A stretch of 45,329 nucleotides of DNA from Pirellulales bacterium (GTDB lineage: Bacteria > Planctomycetota > Planctomycetia > Pirellulales > JACPPG01). Positions 18,803-26,809 of this stretch are shown in pieces. The position numbers were made by a program, and so were the translations under genes. Every line of letters starts with the position of its first letter. Position 1 is the stretch's first letter. The stretch lies in assembly GCA_036490175.1 (NCBI GenBank), contig DASXEJ010000217.1, positions 1 to 45,329 on the forward strand, in the 5' to 3' direction. The notes under the pieces are model-generated. The model made no database searches, was not told where the DNA came from, and saw nothing but the letters and a program-made list of their open reading frames with translations.

Positions 18803-19480
18803 TTAAGCCTTCTTTCTCTTCTTGGCCTGGGTAGCTCCAAACTGCTCCCATGCGGCTGATTGCAGCACTGCCATGTCACGCGGGTCGAGGCCTGGCAGTT
18901 GGCAGTCGATGCCGACGGGGTTCTTTTTCAGTAGCGCCGCCGAGAACACGCAGGCGGCCAGGTACGAACCGGCGAGCGTGGGATGGCTGTGGTCGCGATC
19001 GTGCAATACAGGCCGCTCATGTTTGGTCAGAAATCGCTTCCAGACAAGGCCGACGGGCACGACGATCGCACCGAGTTCGTCTCCCACCGTGTTGTACGCG
19101 TCCGTGATAGCCTGCTGCGTCTCGGGCGTGTTGCGCCGCGCCCAGGTCATGTACAGAACCGACTTCGCGCCGGCCAGCTTGATGGAATTGTCGAACAGCC
19201 GCACGTTCTCGGCCATTCGCTGGGCATTTTTGACAGGCAGCGTGCTTTGCTCTTGAAGTACCACGTAGTCGTAGCTGCCGGACGCGATCGCCTGGGCGGC
19301 CCGCCCCGCATTCCAATGCGTTCGCAACGATGCACCCCCCACGCTGATCAAATCGTGAGCAATGTGCAAATCGCGCGCAGCGGCCAGCTGGGCCAACAAT
19401 CCCGGCAAGTCGTTGCGCTGTGTGAAGCTGTTGCCAATGAACAGCATCCTGATCGATGGCGGTCGCGAAGACTTGGGCAT
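18803..19480 (-). CDS. SGNH/GDSL-type hydrolase (DUF4886-like)
   Basis: A 225-residue protein of the SGNH hydrolase fold, without a clear signal peptide. The nucleophile block is L-F-I-G-N-S-F-T (Ser near residue 18). The oxyanion Gly is in S-V-G-G-A-S-L, followed by Y-D-Y-V-V-L-Q-E-Q-S. The C-terminal catalytic pair is in D-R-D-H-S-H-P-T-L-A-G-S-Y-L-A-A (D-x-x-H). This C-terminal layout matches DUF4886-like esterases, which probably remove acyl groups from carbohydrates. The last residues (A-K-K-R-K-K-A) are strongly basic. It is on the same strand as the secreted hypothetical protein downstream and divergent from the SDR gene. Confidence 0.88.
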   Translation of the reverse strand: MPKSSRPPSIRMLFIGNSFTQRNDLPGLLAQLAAARDLHIAHDLISVGGASLRTHWNAGRAAQAIASGSYDYVVLQEQSTLPVKNAQRMAENVRLFDNSIKLAGAKSVLYMTWARRNTPETQQAITDAYNTVGDELGAIVVPVGLVWKRFLTKHERPVLHDRDHSHPTLAGSYLAACVFSAALLKKNPVGIDCQLPGLDPRDMAVLQSAAWEQFGATQAKKRKKA

Positions 19481-19618
19481 GAAACGATTGGGCTCCCGTC
19501 TTGAGACGTCAGAACAAAGCGACGCCTTATTTTAGAGAGTTTAAAGCTTTGTCGTCGGGATCGCGCCTGGGGTATCATGCCGGTTCTGGTTCCACGACGA
19601 TCCGAGGAGATGGCATCA

Positions 19619-20374
19619 ATGAGCGTGCGCAAGAGAGTGGCGATTGTAACCGGCGCGGGAAGCGGCATTGGCCGGGCGAGCGCCTTGGCGCTGCTGCGGG
19701 ACGGCTATTGCGTCGTTCTCGCCGGGCGCCGCCAGGAAGCGCTCGAAGAGACCGCCACCGAGTCTGGCGCCCGCGAGCGCGCCCTGCCGATTTCCACCGA
19801 CGTGGGTAATCCGGATTCGGTGCACCGGCTGTTCACCGCCGCAAAGGAAACATTCGGTCGCTTGGATGTGCTGTTCAACAATGCCGGCATCAGCGCGCCG
19901 GCAGTGCCGCTTGAGGAGCTTAGCTGCGAACAGTGGAACGCAGTGCTCGCAACGAATCTGACCGGCCCGTTTCTGTGTACGCAGCAGGCGATTCTGCTGA
20001 TGAAATCGCAGGATCCGATGGGTGGGCGGATCATCAACAACGGATCCGTTTCCGCACACGCGCCGCGCCCCAATTCTGCACCCTATACGGCAACCAAGCA
20101 TGCCATTACCGGATTGACCAAATCCACGTCGCTCGATGGCAGAAAGTACAACATCGCCTGCGGGCAGATCGACATCGGGAACGCCCTCACCGAAATGGCG
20201 CAGCGCATGACCAAGGGAGTGCCGCAAGCGGACGGCTCGATCAAGGTCGAGCCGGTGATGGACGTGAATCACGTCGCCAATATGGTGTTGCACATGGCGA
20301 ACTTGCCTTTGGAAACCAACGTGCAGTTCGTGACGATCATGGCCACCGCGATGCCGCTCGTGGGCCGCGGCTAA
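19619..20374 (+). CDS. Short-chain dehydrogenase/reductase (classical SDR)
   Basis: A 251-residue NAD(P)-dependent oxidoreductase. The nucleotide-binding motif T-G-A-G-S-G-I-G is at 11-18, N-N-A-G at 87-90, the catalytic Ser at 143-145 (G-S-V-S), and Tyr156/Lys160 in Y-T-A-T-K. The start ATG at 19619 has GAGGAG nine bases upstream. The ATG at 19610 would directly abut that site, so it is rejected. After the active site comes C-G-Q-I-D-I-G-N-A rather than the usual P-G; the substrate cannot be deduced. The basic residues after the first strand (A-G-R-R-Q-E) suggest NADP(H) use. It lies between the divergent SGNH gene and the convergent YebC-like gene. Confidence 0.93.
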   Translation: MSVRKRVAIVTGAGSGIGRASALALLRDGYCVVLAGRRQEALEETATESGARERALPISTDVGNPDSVHRLFTAAKETFGRLDVLFNNAGISAPAVPLEELSCEQWNAVLATNLTGPFLCTQQAILLMKSQDPMGGRIINNGSVSAHAPRPNSAPYTATKHAITGLTKSTSLDGRKYNIACGQIDIGNALTEMAQRMTKGVPQADGSIKVEPVMDVNHVANMVLHMANLPLETNVQFVTIMATAMPLVGRG

Positions 20375-20378
20375 GACA

Positions 20379-20406
20379 AATCGGCTTTGGCCTAACTGGC
20401 CCGATT
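20379..20406. terminator. Short hairpin between convergent genes
   Basis: AATCG...GGCC pairs with GGCCCGATT across a five-base loop, with a bulge in the left arm. It lies five bases after the SDR stop and faces the YebC-like gene, so it may serve both; no T run. Confidence 0.3.
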
Positions 20407-20449
20407 GCGCGCCCCCATGCAACTGGGCATACCAGCACGATGCGCCGCG

Positions 20450-21172
20450 TTAGCTGGCCAATTCCACGTTGTGATAGATGTCCTGCACATCGTCGCAATC
20501 GTTCAGCATGTTGACAAACTTTTCGAACATGGGCAAATCGTCCGCATTCATTGTGATGCTCGTCTGAGGCAGGAAGGTGATCTCTTGGACTTCCAACTCC
20601 ACCTCGGGAAACGCCTGCAACAAGGCCGTTTTGGCTTTGAAAAACTCGTTTGGCGGCGTGAATATCGTGACGTTGCCCCCTTTGCACTCCGTCTCGTCAA
20701 CGTCGACGTCGGCATTCAACATTGCTTCTAGCACTTGCTCTTCGTTGTCTCCTTTGAAGGACAAAATCGCCAAGCGGTCGAACGATAGTGTCACCGAGCC
20801 CGTCGCAGCCAACTTGGAACCGGTCTTTGTGAAACAACTGCGGACTTCGGAAATCGTACGTTGATAGTTATCCGTCAAACAATCGACGATGAACAACGAA
20901 CCCCCGGGGCCAAAACCTTCGTAGCGGGCAGTTACAAAGTCCTCGCCGCCGACGCCACGGGCTTTTTGAATCGCTTTTTCGATCACGTGGGCGGGAACCT
21001 GGTCGCGCTTGGCTTTCTCGATCATGCTTCGCAAACCGGGATTGGCATCCGGGTCGGCAACGCCGTTCTTAGCAGCGACGTACAGCTGCTTTCCGTACTT
21101 GGAATACAGCTTCGATTTCTGAGCAGCCGTCTTGAAGATCGCGTTCTTGCGATTTTCGAAATTTCTTCCCAT
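20450..21172 (-). CDS. YebC/PmpR-family protein (YeeN-like)
   Basis: A 240-residue cytosolic protein with the three-domain YebC/TACO1 layout. Family motifs are the N-terminal M-G-R-N-F-E-N-R-K, then K-L-Y-S-K-Y-G-K-Q-L-Y-V-A-A-K-N-G-V-A-D-P, the R-D-Q-V-P-A-H-V-I-E-K-A-I-Q-K-A hinge and the Y-E-G-F-G-P-G-G loop at about 104-111. The N-terminus resembles the YeeN branch rather than the M-A-G-H-S-K-W form of canonical YebC. Members have been described as transcription regulators and, more recently, as translation factors that relieve stalling at proline runs; which applies here is open. No ruvABC genes are nearby, unlike many yebC loci. Confidence 0.93.
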   Translation of the reverse strand: MGRNFENRKNAIFKTAAQKSKLYSKYGKQLYVAAKNGVADPDANPGLRSMIEKAKRDQVPAHVIEKAIQKARGVGGEDFVTARYEGFGPGGSLFIVDCLTDNYQRTISEVRSCFTKTGSKLAATGSVTLSFDRLAILSFKGDNEEQVLEAMLNADVDVDETECKGGNVTIFTPPNEFFKAKTALLQAFPEVELEVQEITFLPQTSITMNADDLPMFEKFVNMLNDCDDVQDIYHNVELAS

Positions 21173-21431
21173 GAGAATTCTCTTCTTCGTTTTCAGGGCG
21201 GAATGCGCGGGGTCCTAGGATCCATGGAGCCTCTGAAGACCCTGCTTCGGGTGGCGCGGCGACCCGTCTGGCAAGCCTGATCGTCGCAGCAATCACAATT
21301 CTAGCGATTTGCCGGCTCTTTGGGCGGGGGGGCTACGATGTTGCCAGGCCCGAGAAACGGCCCGGATGGACCCGCGCCGATGATTAACACGTCGTTTCGC
21401 TGCGCCCTATTCTCCCGGTGCGGCGTCGATT

Positions 21432-22124
21432 TTAAAGCTGGAGCGCGGCTTGTGGCGACGACGCAGGCAAATTACGCAGGTTGAATTCCGGCGGAGGAAC
21501 GCAATCGGGATTAACCCATTGAATGACCACGGCCCAGCCGGCGCTCTCTTCGTCATGCTGCAAATAGCCCTGGATGGGTCTGACAACCGTCCAGCCATCT
21601 TTAAGGTGGAGACTGAGCACCGGATCAAACTGCGCGCCACTGACAACCATATCGACATAACCCTCTACGGTCATCGTTGCGCTCTGTTTAGCGTAGCCAG
21701 GCAAGCGGCTGGCACCCACCATCCGCCAAAGACGCTCCTCTTGTACCAGGAAGCGCGTTTGATCGGTCAATGCGCGGGCGAGTCCATGATGCTGATGGCT
21801 GGGATGAACCATGATGTCGGCGCCGTAGAGGGTCGGCCCGGTGGGATCGTGATCGAGAAAGGTACCGCCGCACGTAAGAATATCCCACGGATCATCGATG
21901 TGAAAATCAAACATGCGCAGGCGTAGTGTGAAATGAACGCCCGCTACTTCGTTGCGATCGACATCCGCGGCAACAAACTGCCCTTGTGGGAAAACTTTCC
22001 GATGATCATCCAACTCCTCGAGCGTATAAGGCGTCTCAGTCGGATAGACGAGTTTGCAAATTGCGATAATTGCCTCGTAGTCCGTCGGATCCAGGTGCCG
22101 AATCTGATAGTTGGCTGGCAGCAT
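21432..22124 (-). CDS. GNAT-family N-acetyltransferase
   Basis: About 230 residues. The GNAT core begins at Y-Q-I-R-H-L-D-P-T-D-Y-E-A-I and continues through V-A-G-V-H-F-T-L-R-L. The acetyl-CoA loop region is around M-V-H-P-S-H-Q-H-H-G-L-A-R-A-L. A further conserved-looking block is G-Y-V-D-M-V-V-S-G followed by D-P-V-L-S-L-H-L-K-D-G-W-T-V-V-R. That block resembles GNAT domains fused to carbon-nitrogen hydrolases in other bacteria; here the GNAT stands alone. The frame is open up to 22466, but the earlier part would overlap the next gene and has no similarity. The ATG at 22124, with AAAGG nearby, is therefore preferred. The acceptor is unknown. Confidence 0.82.
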   Translation of the reverse strand: MLPANYQIRHLDPTDYEAIIAICKLVYPTETPYTLEELDDHRKVFPQGQFVAADVDRNEVAGVHFTLRLRMFDFHIDDPWDILTCGGTFLDHDPTGPTLYGADIMVHPSHQHHGLARALTDQTRFLVQEERLWRMVGASRLPGYAKQSATMTVEGYVDMVVSGAQFDPVLSLHLKDGWTVVRPIQGYLQHDEESAGWAVVIQWVNPDCVPPPEFNLRNLPASSPQAALQL

Positions 22125-22425
22125 GACGGACGCCTTTCGTGAGTTTGGAAGTCCGCTTGGGAAGCAGAGAATAATCGCCGACATTCGTCGCCCCGGCGCA
22201 GAACTCCGATGGGGGGTCGAATGCGGCTGCATAACTGTACCATTCTCCTGAGATGCGTGAAGAAAGGCAGGAATCCGCAAAAACGGCCGCGCACAAGGAA
22301 ACTTCCTACAGCCCGTCGAAGTCGATTGAAGGCAGATTTTAAGTACTGAAATCGACGAGGCGGCGTCCGCCCATATTCGGTGGCGAAGTCCGCGCGGTCG
22401 TTTGGATTGGTGTTTTGCGGCCGCG
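22125..22425. other. Intergenic stretch between cytochrome gene and GNAT gene
   Basis: About 300 bp. GTCGATT (22321-22327) and AATCGAC (22350-22356) form a 7-bp inverted repeat with a 22-base loop, some 70 bp after the stop of the cytochrome gene. It is a weak terminator candidate. Nothing else is recognised. Confidence 0.4.
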
Positions 22426-24312
22426 TCACCCGCGCCCAGCCGGTTTGTGGCGCAGCCAAAGCTCAAGCAGCGCGCGGGCGTCGTGGCGATAGATGGCCGT
22501 CAACGACTCGTCGAAATCCTGTTCTTGATCCAAGATGGCCACCAGCGATTGCAACAACGGCAGCTTCTGCGTCATGCCCCGCACAAAAGCATAACATCGC
22601 GCAGTGGTTTCGGGATCGAATGCCGTAGCAGACAGGAATGAGTCCGCAGCCTCGGCCGGCGGCAGGTTCTGAACCTCGGCTTCCCATTTTTTGACCAGCG
22701 GATTCTTTGGCTCGACGCGGGCGGCGATCGTGCGTGCAGCGCCAGCGGCGAACCACGCCGGCACGCTGCCGAAACTTAACAGAAAGCCCCCGGCCACTTG
22801 CTCCGCCGCCAAGGCCGGCAAGATTTCGTCCTTGCCGGACGATGCCACGAAGCAGGCGTACATGTCCGATCCTGTCGATTGGGCATGCCCCACTGTGCCG
22901 CGCGGCGCCTCGCGTTGCTCGACGATGCGGACAAACTCGTCATAGTCAGACGATTTTTGGAGGACGAACAGAATCAGGCTTCCCTTCACCAGCGGCGCCG
23001 CGCCGTCGAGCTTGAGCAGCCTGACAATCTTGGCTCGCTCGGTCTCGGCCAGCTTGGCAACTTCCGCCAGTCGTTCCGCCGAGACGTTGCCAAGCAGTAT
23101 AAAATTCGCGGACTGAAGCGGTTTCGTCCGACCTTCCGGAGCCACGCCTGCCCAAATCTTTTCGGCGCGTGCGACGCGCTTGCTGGTCAGTTCGTCGTGG
23201 GCCAAGAGCTTGTCCTCGGCCCTCTCGATCGCCACGGTCAAGGGCAAGGCGGCGTCGGAGCCATCGAACTTCGCCCCGGCATTGATCCAGGCCTCGAAGC
23301 GTGCGATCGTCTCGGACGAAACTGGGGGCTTGTCCTTCGGCATGCGATCGCCGTCGATGCCGCGCAGTCGCTTCACGAGCAAACTGTCTCTTGCCTTATT
23401 CGGCACAACCGCGTTGCCCGACGTGCCTCCCTCGAGCAGCGCGGCAAATGTCTCCAGCCTAAGCTGGCCGGCCGGCTTCTCACCGCTGTGGCAGGCAGTG
23501 CATTGCGCCACCAGCACCGGCGCCAGATCGCGGACGAACTGCGCGCTCTGCGGGCCGTTACCTTTGGCAAGTGCGTCGGGGGGCGTCACCGGCGGTTGCT
23601 GCCCTAAGGGGGCGGAGGGGTCGCCACCGTCGAAGCGCGCTCCGGCGTCGATCCACAGCGAAATCACCATCAATTCTTCGGGACTGACGGGATCTCCGCC
23701 GCGCGGCATCGCGCCTGTGAACATCACCTCGACCAGGCGGCTGGCTTGGCTTGCTCCGGGACTAATGATCGGTCCGTTGCGAGATCCTTTTGCCAATGCG
23801 GCAAAGCTCGCCATGCTCAGTCCACCTTGCGCGTTGCGGATGTGGCAGTTGCCGCACCGGCCGATCAGAATCGGCGCCACGTCGGCCGTAAAACCAGGAG
23901 GGGGCGGCGCCGCACCCATGGGCTGTTTGGCCTTGCCCGACTTCTTGGCTTTGGTGGTTTGCTTGGACGCGGGCGCTTTCTTCTTGGCAGCAGTCTTCGA
24001 TTTGGCCGACGCGGCTTGTTGCTTGGCGACCGCTCGTGCGGCGGCGACCAGCCGCTGTTGGATCGCCTCGACCTGCGGACGCAAAGATTCCGGGATCTCC
24101 ATCGCGCCGAGCGCATCGAAGCTCGCTTGCGCTTCTTCGAGCGCCGCAGCCGCCTCGTCCGTATTCTTGTCGCGAAAGAACTTGCCCGCCGTCACCAGCG
24201 ACTGCTCGATCGACTTGATCACAGTGCCAGCATCGTCAGCGGTGGCAGCCGTTGGCACGGCACAGCACACGATTGTGGTGACGATGGCCCCGATGTTGAA
24301 TGCCGTACGCAT
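22426..24312 (-). CDS. Secreted di-haem protein with two planctomycete-type cytochrome c domains and a peptidase-like tail
   Basis: A 628-residue exported protein. Residues 1-25 are a signal peptide. Residues 30-105 are helical. Residues 107-130 form a Lys/Ala-rich linker resembling histone H1 tails. Two PSCyt1-type cytochrome domains follow: the haem site C-G-N-C-H at 153-157 has its likely Met ligand near 202 (M-P-R-G-G), and C-T-A-C-H at 271-275 has Met near 324 (M-P-K-D-K). Each domain ends with a W-I-x-A-G-A-x-F-D-G motif. The remaining 270 residues resemble a gluzincin-type peptidase region (W-F-A-A-G-A-A-R-T-I at 520-529), but the position where H-E-x-x-H is expected reads A-A-E-Q-V-A-G, so it is probably inactive. 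The role may be periplasmic electron transfer or binding; the peptidase reading is tentative. Confidence 0.88.
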   Translation of the reverse strand: MRTAFNIGAIVTTIVCCAVPTAATADDAGTVIKSIEQSLVTAGKFFRDKNTDEAAAALEEAQASFDALGAMEIPESLRPQVEAIQQRLVAAARAVAKQQAASAKSKTAAKKKAPASKQTTKAKKSGKAKQPMGAAPPPPGFTADVAPILIGRCGNCHIRNAQGGLSMASFAALAKGSRNGPIISPGASQASRLVEVMFTGAMPRGGDPVSPEELMVISLWIDAGARFDGGDPSAPLGQQPPVTPPDALAKGNGPQSAQFVRDLAPVLVAQCTACHSGEKPAGQLRLETFAALLEGGTSGNAVVPNKARDSLLVKRLRGIDGDRMPKDKPPVSSETIARFEAWINAGAKFDGSDAALPLTVAIERAEDKLLAHDELTSKRVARAEKIWAGVAPEGRTKPLQSANFILLGNVSAERLAEVAKLAETERAKIVRLLKLDGAAPLVKGSLILFVLQKSSDYDEFVRIVEQREAPRGTVGHAQSTGSDMYACFVASSGKDEILPALAAEQVAGGFLLSFGSVPAWFAAGAARTIAARVEPKNPLVKKWEAEVQNLPPAEAADSFLSATAFDPETTARCYAFVRGMTQKLPLLQSLVAILDQEQDFDESLTAIYRHDARALLELWLRHKPAGRG

Positions 24313-24726
24313 ACAGAAAGCCGGTGCCGAGGTCTATCTTTCGTACGGCCGGAGGGCTCCAAAGCGCCCACGGCAACCGGCCCCGTCGCAAGTCAAACGC
24401 GCCCCTGCCTGTATCACATTTTGCCCTATTGTTGCGCAATCCACCACGCACTGGCACATTAACAGTACGTGCGCGACCGCTGAACAGATTGCTTGGCTAG
24501 GCCATCGCGGCTGTGACGCCAGCAAGACGCTTGGGCCGAATCGCCGATGGGCCCCCGCGAAACGTGTCGGATGCACGTCTGACGGCGACTGATTCTATTG
24601 TGCCCGCCGGGTCAGGATCTCGGCCCGCATGGCCGCGATCCTGACCATTTCCGTCTGGCCCCACGGGGGATGCACGTGCGCTCGCCTTGTCGGTCGTCCT
24701 CGATGACGATTTAGCTGTCGATCCGT
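24313..24726. other. Intergenic stretch, 414 bp
   Basis: Holds the promoter region of the di-haem gene and the 3' region of the membrane glycosyltransferase-like gene. Apart from the hairpin at 24610-24646, nothing is recognised; short open frames have no support. Confidence 0.5.
24610..24646. terminator. Strong hairpin downstream of the GT-C-like gene
   Basis: GGTCAGGATC (24610-24619) and GATCCTGACC (24637-24646) are perfect 10-bp arms with an inner GGCC/GGCC stem. It lies 80 bp past the stop of the minus-strand gene. No U tract follows, so it could be a processing or stability element instead. Confidence 0.45.
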
Positions 24727-26634
24727 CTATTCTGGCGAATCGCTCGCGGCATCCGAGGGAGGATCGGATCGCTGTCCTGGTATCGCATCCTGCGGGACCA
24801 TGTTGCGCGCGAACAATATGGCGCGCAGCGATCCCGGCGCGGGGACCGGCTCTTTACCGAACCGGTGATAGTGGGAATACAGCCACTGGAACAACTGCTC
24901 GGTGTACCCTTGCCCAAAGTAATGAAAGCCGTAGACCTTCATTTCCTGGTCCGACAATACCAGAAAATCTGGGGGGTGCTGTTGAAACGCTTCCAGAATG
25001 CGCTGCTCACCAAACATCATGACTTCCACCGGCATCAATGTGACGTACGGAGTGGGATTCACACGCCGCGAGAGGTAGTTGAGCATAATGCCTTCGGGAG
25101 CAACCGCGAGCGTAGCATCTACAGGTGCGAGGTCGTCGATTTCTTCGAGAATTCGATTCACTTCATTGCCACGCGCATCAGCCCAGAAGGCGTCGGCGCC
25201 GGAGCCCACCTGCACGGAGAGGATGCCAAACAATCCTGCCGTCAGATTCATGCAATAAGCGACCAAGACGGACAACGTCCCCAAAAACGCGCCGCGCAGT
25301 GGATACCCACACCCGCCAAACCGCTGCATAAACTGCGGAACCCAATCCCATACCGCTACGATCAACAACATGACTCCCGGCATCGCCAGGGAAAAACCGT
25401 AATGGGTGATGCGGACAAATAAAATAATTTTCCCCAGCAGCAGCAACGAAAACAGCAGCAGTGAAATCGGCAGCACGAGTCCCGCGCGCTGCTGCGGATC
25501 TGTTTGCCGCAACCAGCGCACGCCTACGCCGCCGAGCGCGGCGAGCAGGCACACCGGCAGCGGACACACGGCGTCTGTTATCGGAAAGGACTTGAAGTAC
25601 CAGCCAAGTCCGCCCGCGATCGCCACAAAGCACGCAGTGGCGGCAGCTATCTGGGCGTCGCGTTTCTGCCCCCAAGCAAATCCGATGGCAGCCGGGATCC
25701 CCCACAGGATTCCGTACCAAATTGTGATTCCCAACAGCTTTCCCGTCTGCACGGCCGGATCCAGCAGTCCCATGGTCTGGCGATAAAACGGCATGGCGAC
25801 AATCTCGGCGGAAAACATCCACCGAAATCCGCCCAGCGTCCCTAACACCGCCTCGCGCATAGGGAGCGCCAGCGACAACAGAGCAACTGCCATCACCGCG
25901 GGCAGCAGCAGGGGTCCGATATACACGGCCGCCGTAACAGGCAGTCTCGCAGCAGGCTGCTTTTGCGCCCAGAACGCCAACGCGATTCCCACGGGCGCGG
26001 CGCAGCCGATGGCGACGAAAAACTCGGGCTTAGTTAGGAATACGAGTCCGCTACACAATCCGCACCAGGCGACGTCCCACAGCCGGCCGCCGCGCGCGTA
26101 CCGCCCAATGAAAAACATCGCGGCCAGTGATAACACCAGCCCATGCGTCATCTCGTGCGAGTAGGGACAGATATAGTTGTAGTTGCCGACGATGCTATAT
26201 CGTGAGAAACCGAAGATAAGCACGAACGTTAGACACCCAACGAATGCCGACGTGCGACTACCGACCTGCATTAACAAGGAATAGAGTATCGCCAGCAACA
26301 CGCCCAGGATGGCAAAGTTCGCGAGCGCCAGCACGCGCAGACTGACCCCGAACAGGCCAAACCAAACGGCGTTCACGTAGGGTGATAACGGACCGTTGAA
26401 GTATGCCAGGTCGCGATACAACACCTCCCCCTCGGTCAATCGCCACGGGGTGTACAGCTCGCGGCCGAAATCGACCACCGCATCAGGCCACCGACCCCAG
26501 GTCCAATACATCATGGCGATCGCCGCCAGCCCGATCACGGTCGGCGCAGCCCAACGCGCGACCCCGACGGCCCGCTCGTCAGGCGGCGGTGCCGGCGGGG
26601 GATCGGGTTTCTTTTGCGGTTTGGCCTTCTTCAT
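24727..26634 (-). CDS. Polytopic membrane protein, GT-C-fold glycosyltransferase-like
   Basis: A 635-residue protein with about twelve membrane segments between residues 30 and 480 and a soluble C-terminal domain of about 140 residues. The first extracytoplasmic loop carries D-F-G-R-E-L-Y-T-P-W-R-L and E-G-E-V-L-Y-R-D-L-A-Y-F-N-G-P-L-S-P-Y, with acidic residues placed as in the catalytic loop of GT39/GT83-like enzymes (PMT, ArnT) that use polyprenyl-phosphate sugars. The C-terminal part includes an L-V-L-S-D-Q-E-M-K-V-Y-G-F-H-Y-F-G segment. The N- and C-termini are Lys/Pro- and Ser/Asp-rich. Substrate and acceptor are unknown; a role in modifying exported proteins or envelope glycans is inference from fold. 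The gene stands alone. Confidence 0.7.
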   Translation of the reverse strand: MKKAKPQKKPDPPPAPPPDERAVGVARWAAPTVIGLAAIAMMYWTWGRWPDAVVDFGRELYTPWRLTEGEVLYRDLAYFNGPLSPYVNAVWFGLFGVSLRVLALANFAILGVLLAILYSLLMQVGSRTSAFVGCLTFVLIFGFSRYSIVGNYNYICPYSHEMTHGLVLSLAAMFFIGRYARGGRLWDVAWCGLCSGLVFLTKPEFFVAIGCAAPVGIALAFWAQKQPAARLPVTAAVYIGPLLLPAVMAVALLSLALPMREAVLGTLGGFRWMFSAEIVAMPFYRQTMGLLDPAVQTGKLLGITIWYGILWGIPAAIGFAWGQKRDAQIAAATACFVAIAGGLGWYFKSFPITDAVCPLPVCLLAALGGVGVRWLRQTDPQQRAGLVLPISLLLFSLLLLGKIILFVRITHYGFSLAMPGVMLLIVAVWDWVPQFMQRFGGCGYPLRGAFLGTLSVLVAYCMNLTAGLFGILSVQVGSGADAFWADARGNEVNRILEEIDDLAPVDATLAVAPEGIMLNYLSRRVNPTPYVTLMPVEVMMFGEQRILEAFQQHPPDFLVLSDQEMKVYGFHYFGQGYTEQLFQWLYSHYHRFGKEPVPAPGSLRAILFARNMVPQDAIPGQRSDPPSDAASDSPE

Positions 26635-26809
26635 CGCCGTGCCACTGGTCGCGTTGGTTCAATGCCGGCAGTTCCGCAATCTCGTGCCTGCGACGAGCAA
26701 CGTGACAGACGTGTCGTTTTCGATAAATCGCCGATGTCGACCGCCGCGCTATTAATGCGAAGGCAAACACGAACGAGGCAACGATTTGTCGCCGGGGGGC
26801 GCAGGTTCG

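Noticed and set aside
19616-20422. A 268-codon minus-strand frame across the SDR gene
   Set aside because: It is the antisense shadow of an SDR with all motifs intact; its protein is His/Arg-rich and featureless.
22125-22466. N-terminal extension of the GNAT gene
   Set aside because: It would overlap the cytochrome gene end and has no similarity; the GNAT fold begins right after the ATG at 22124.
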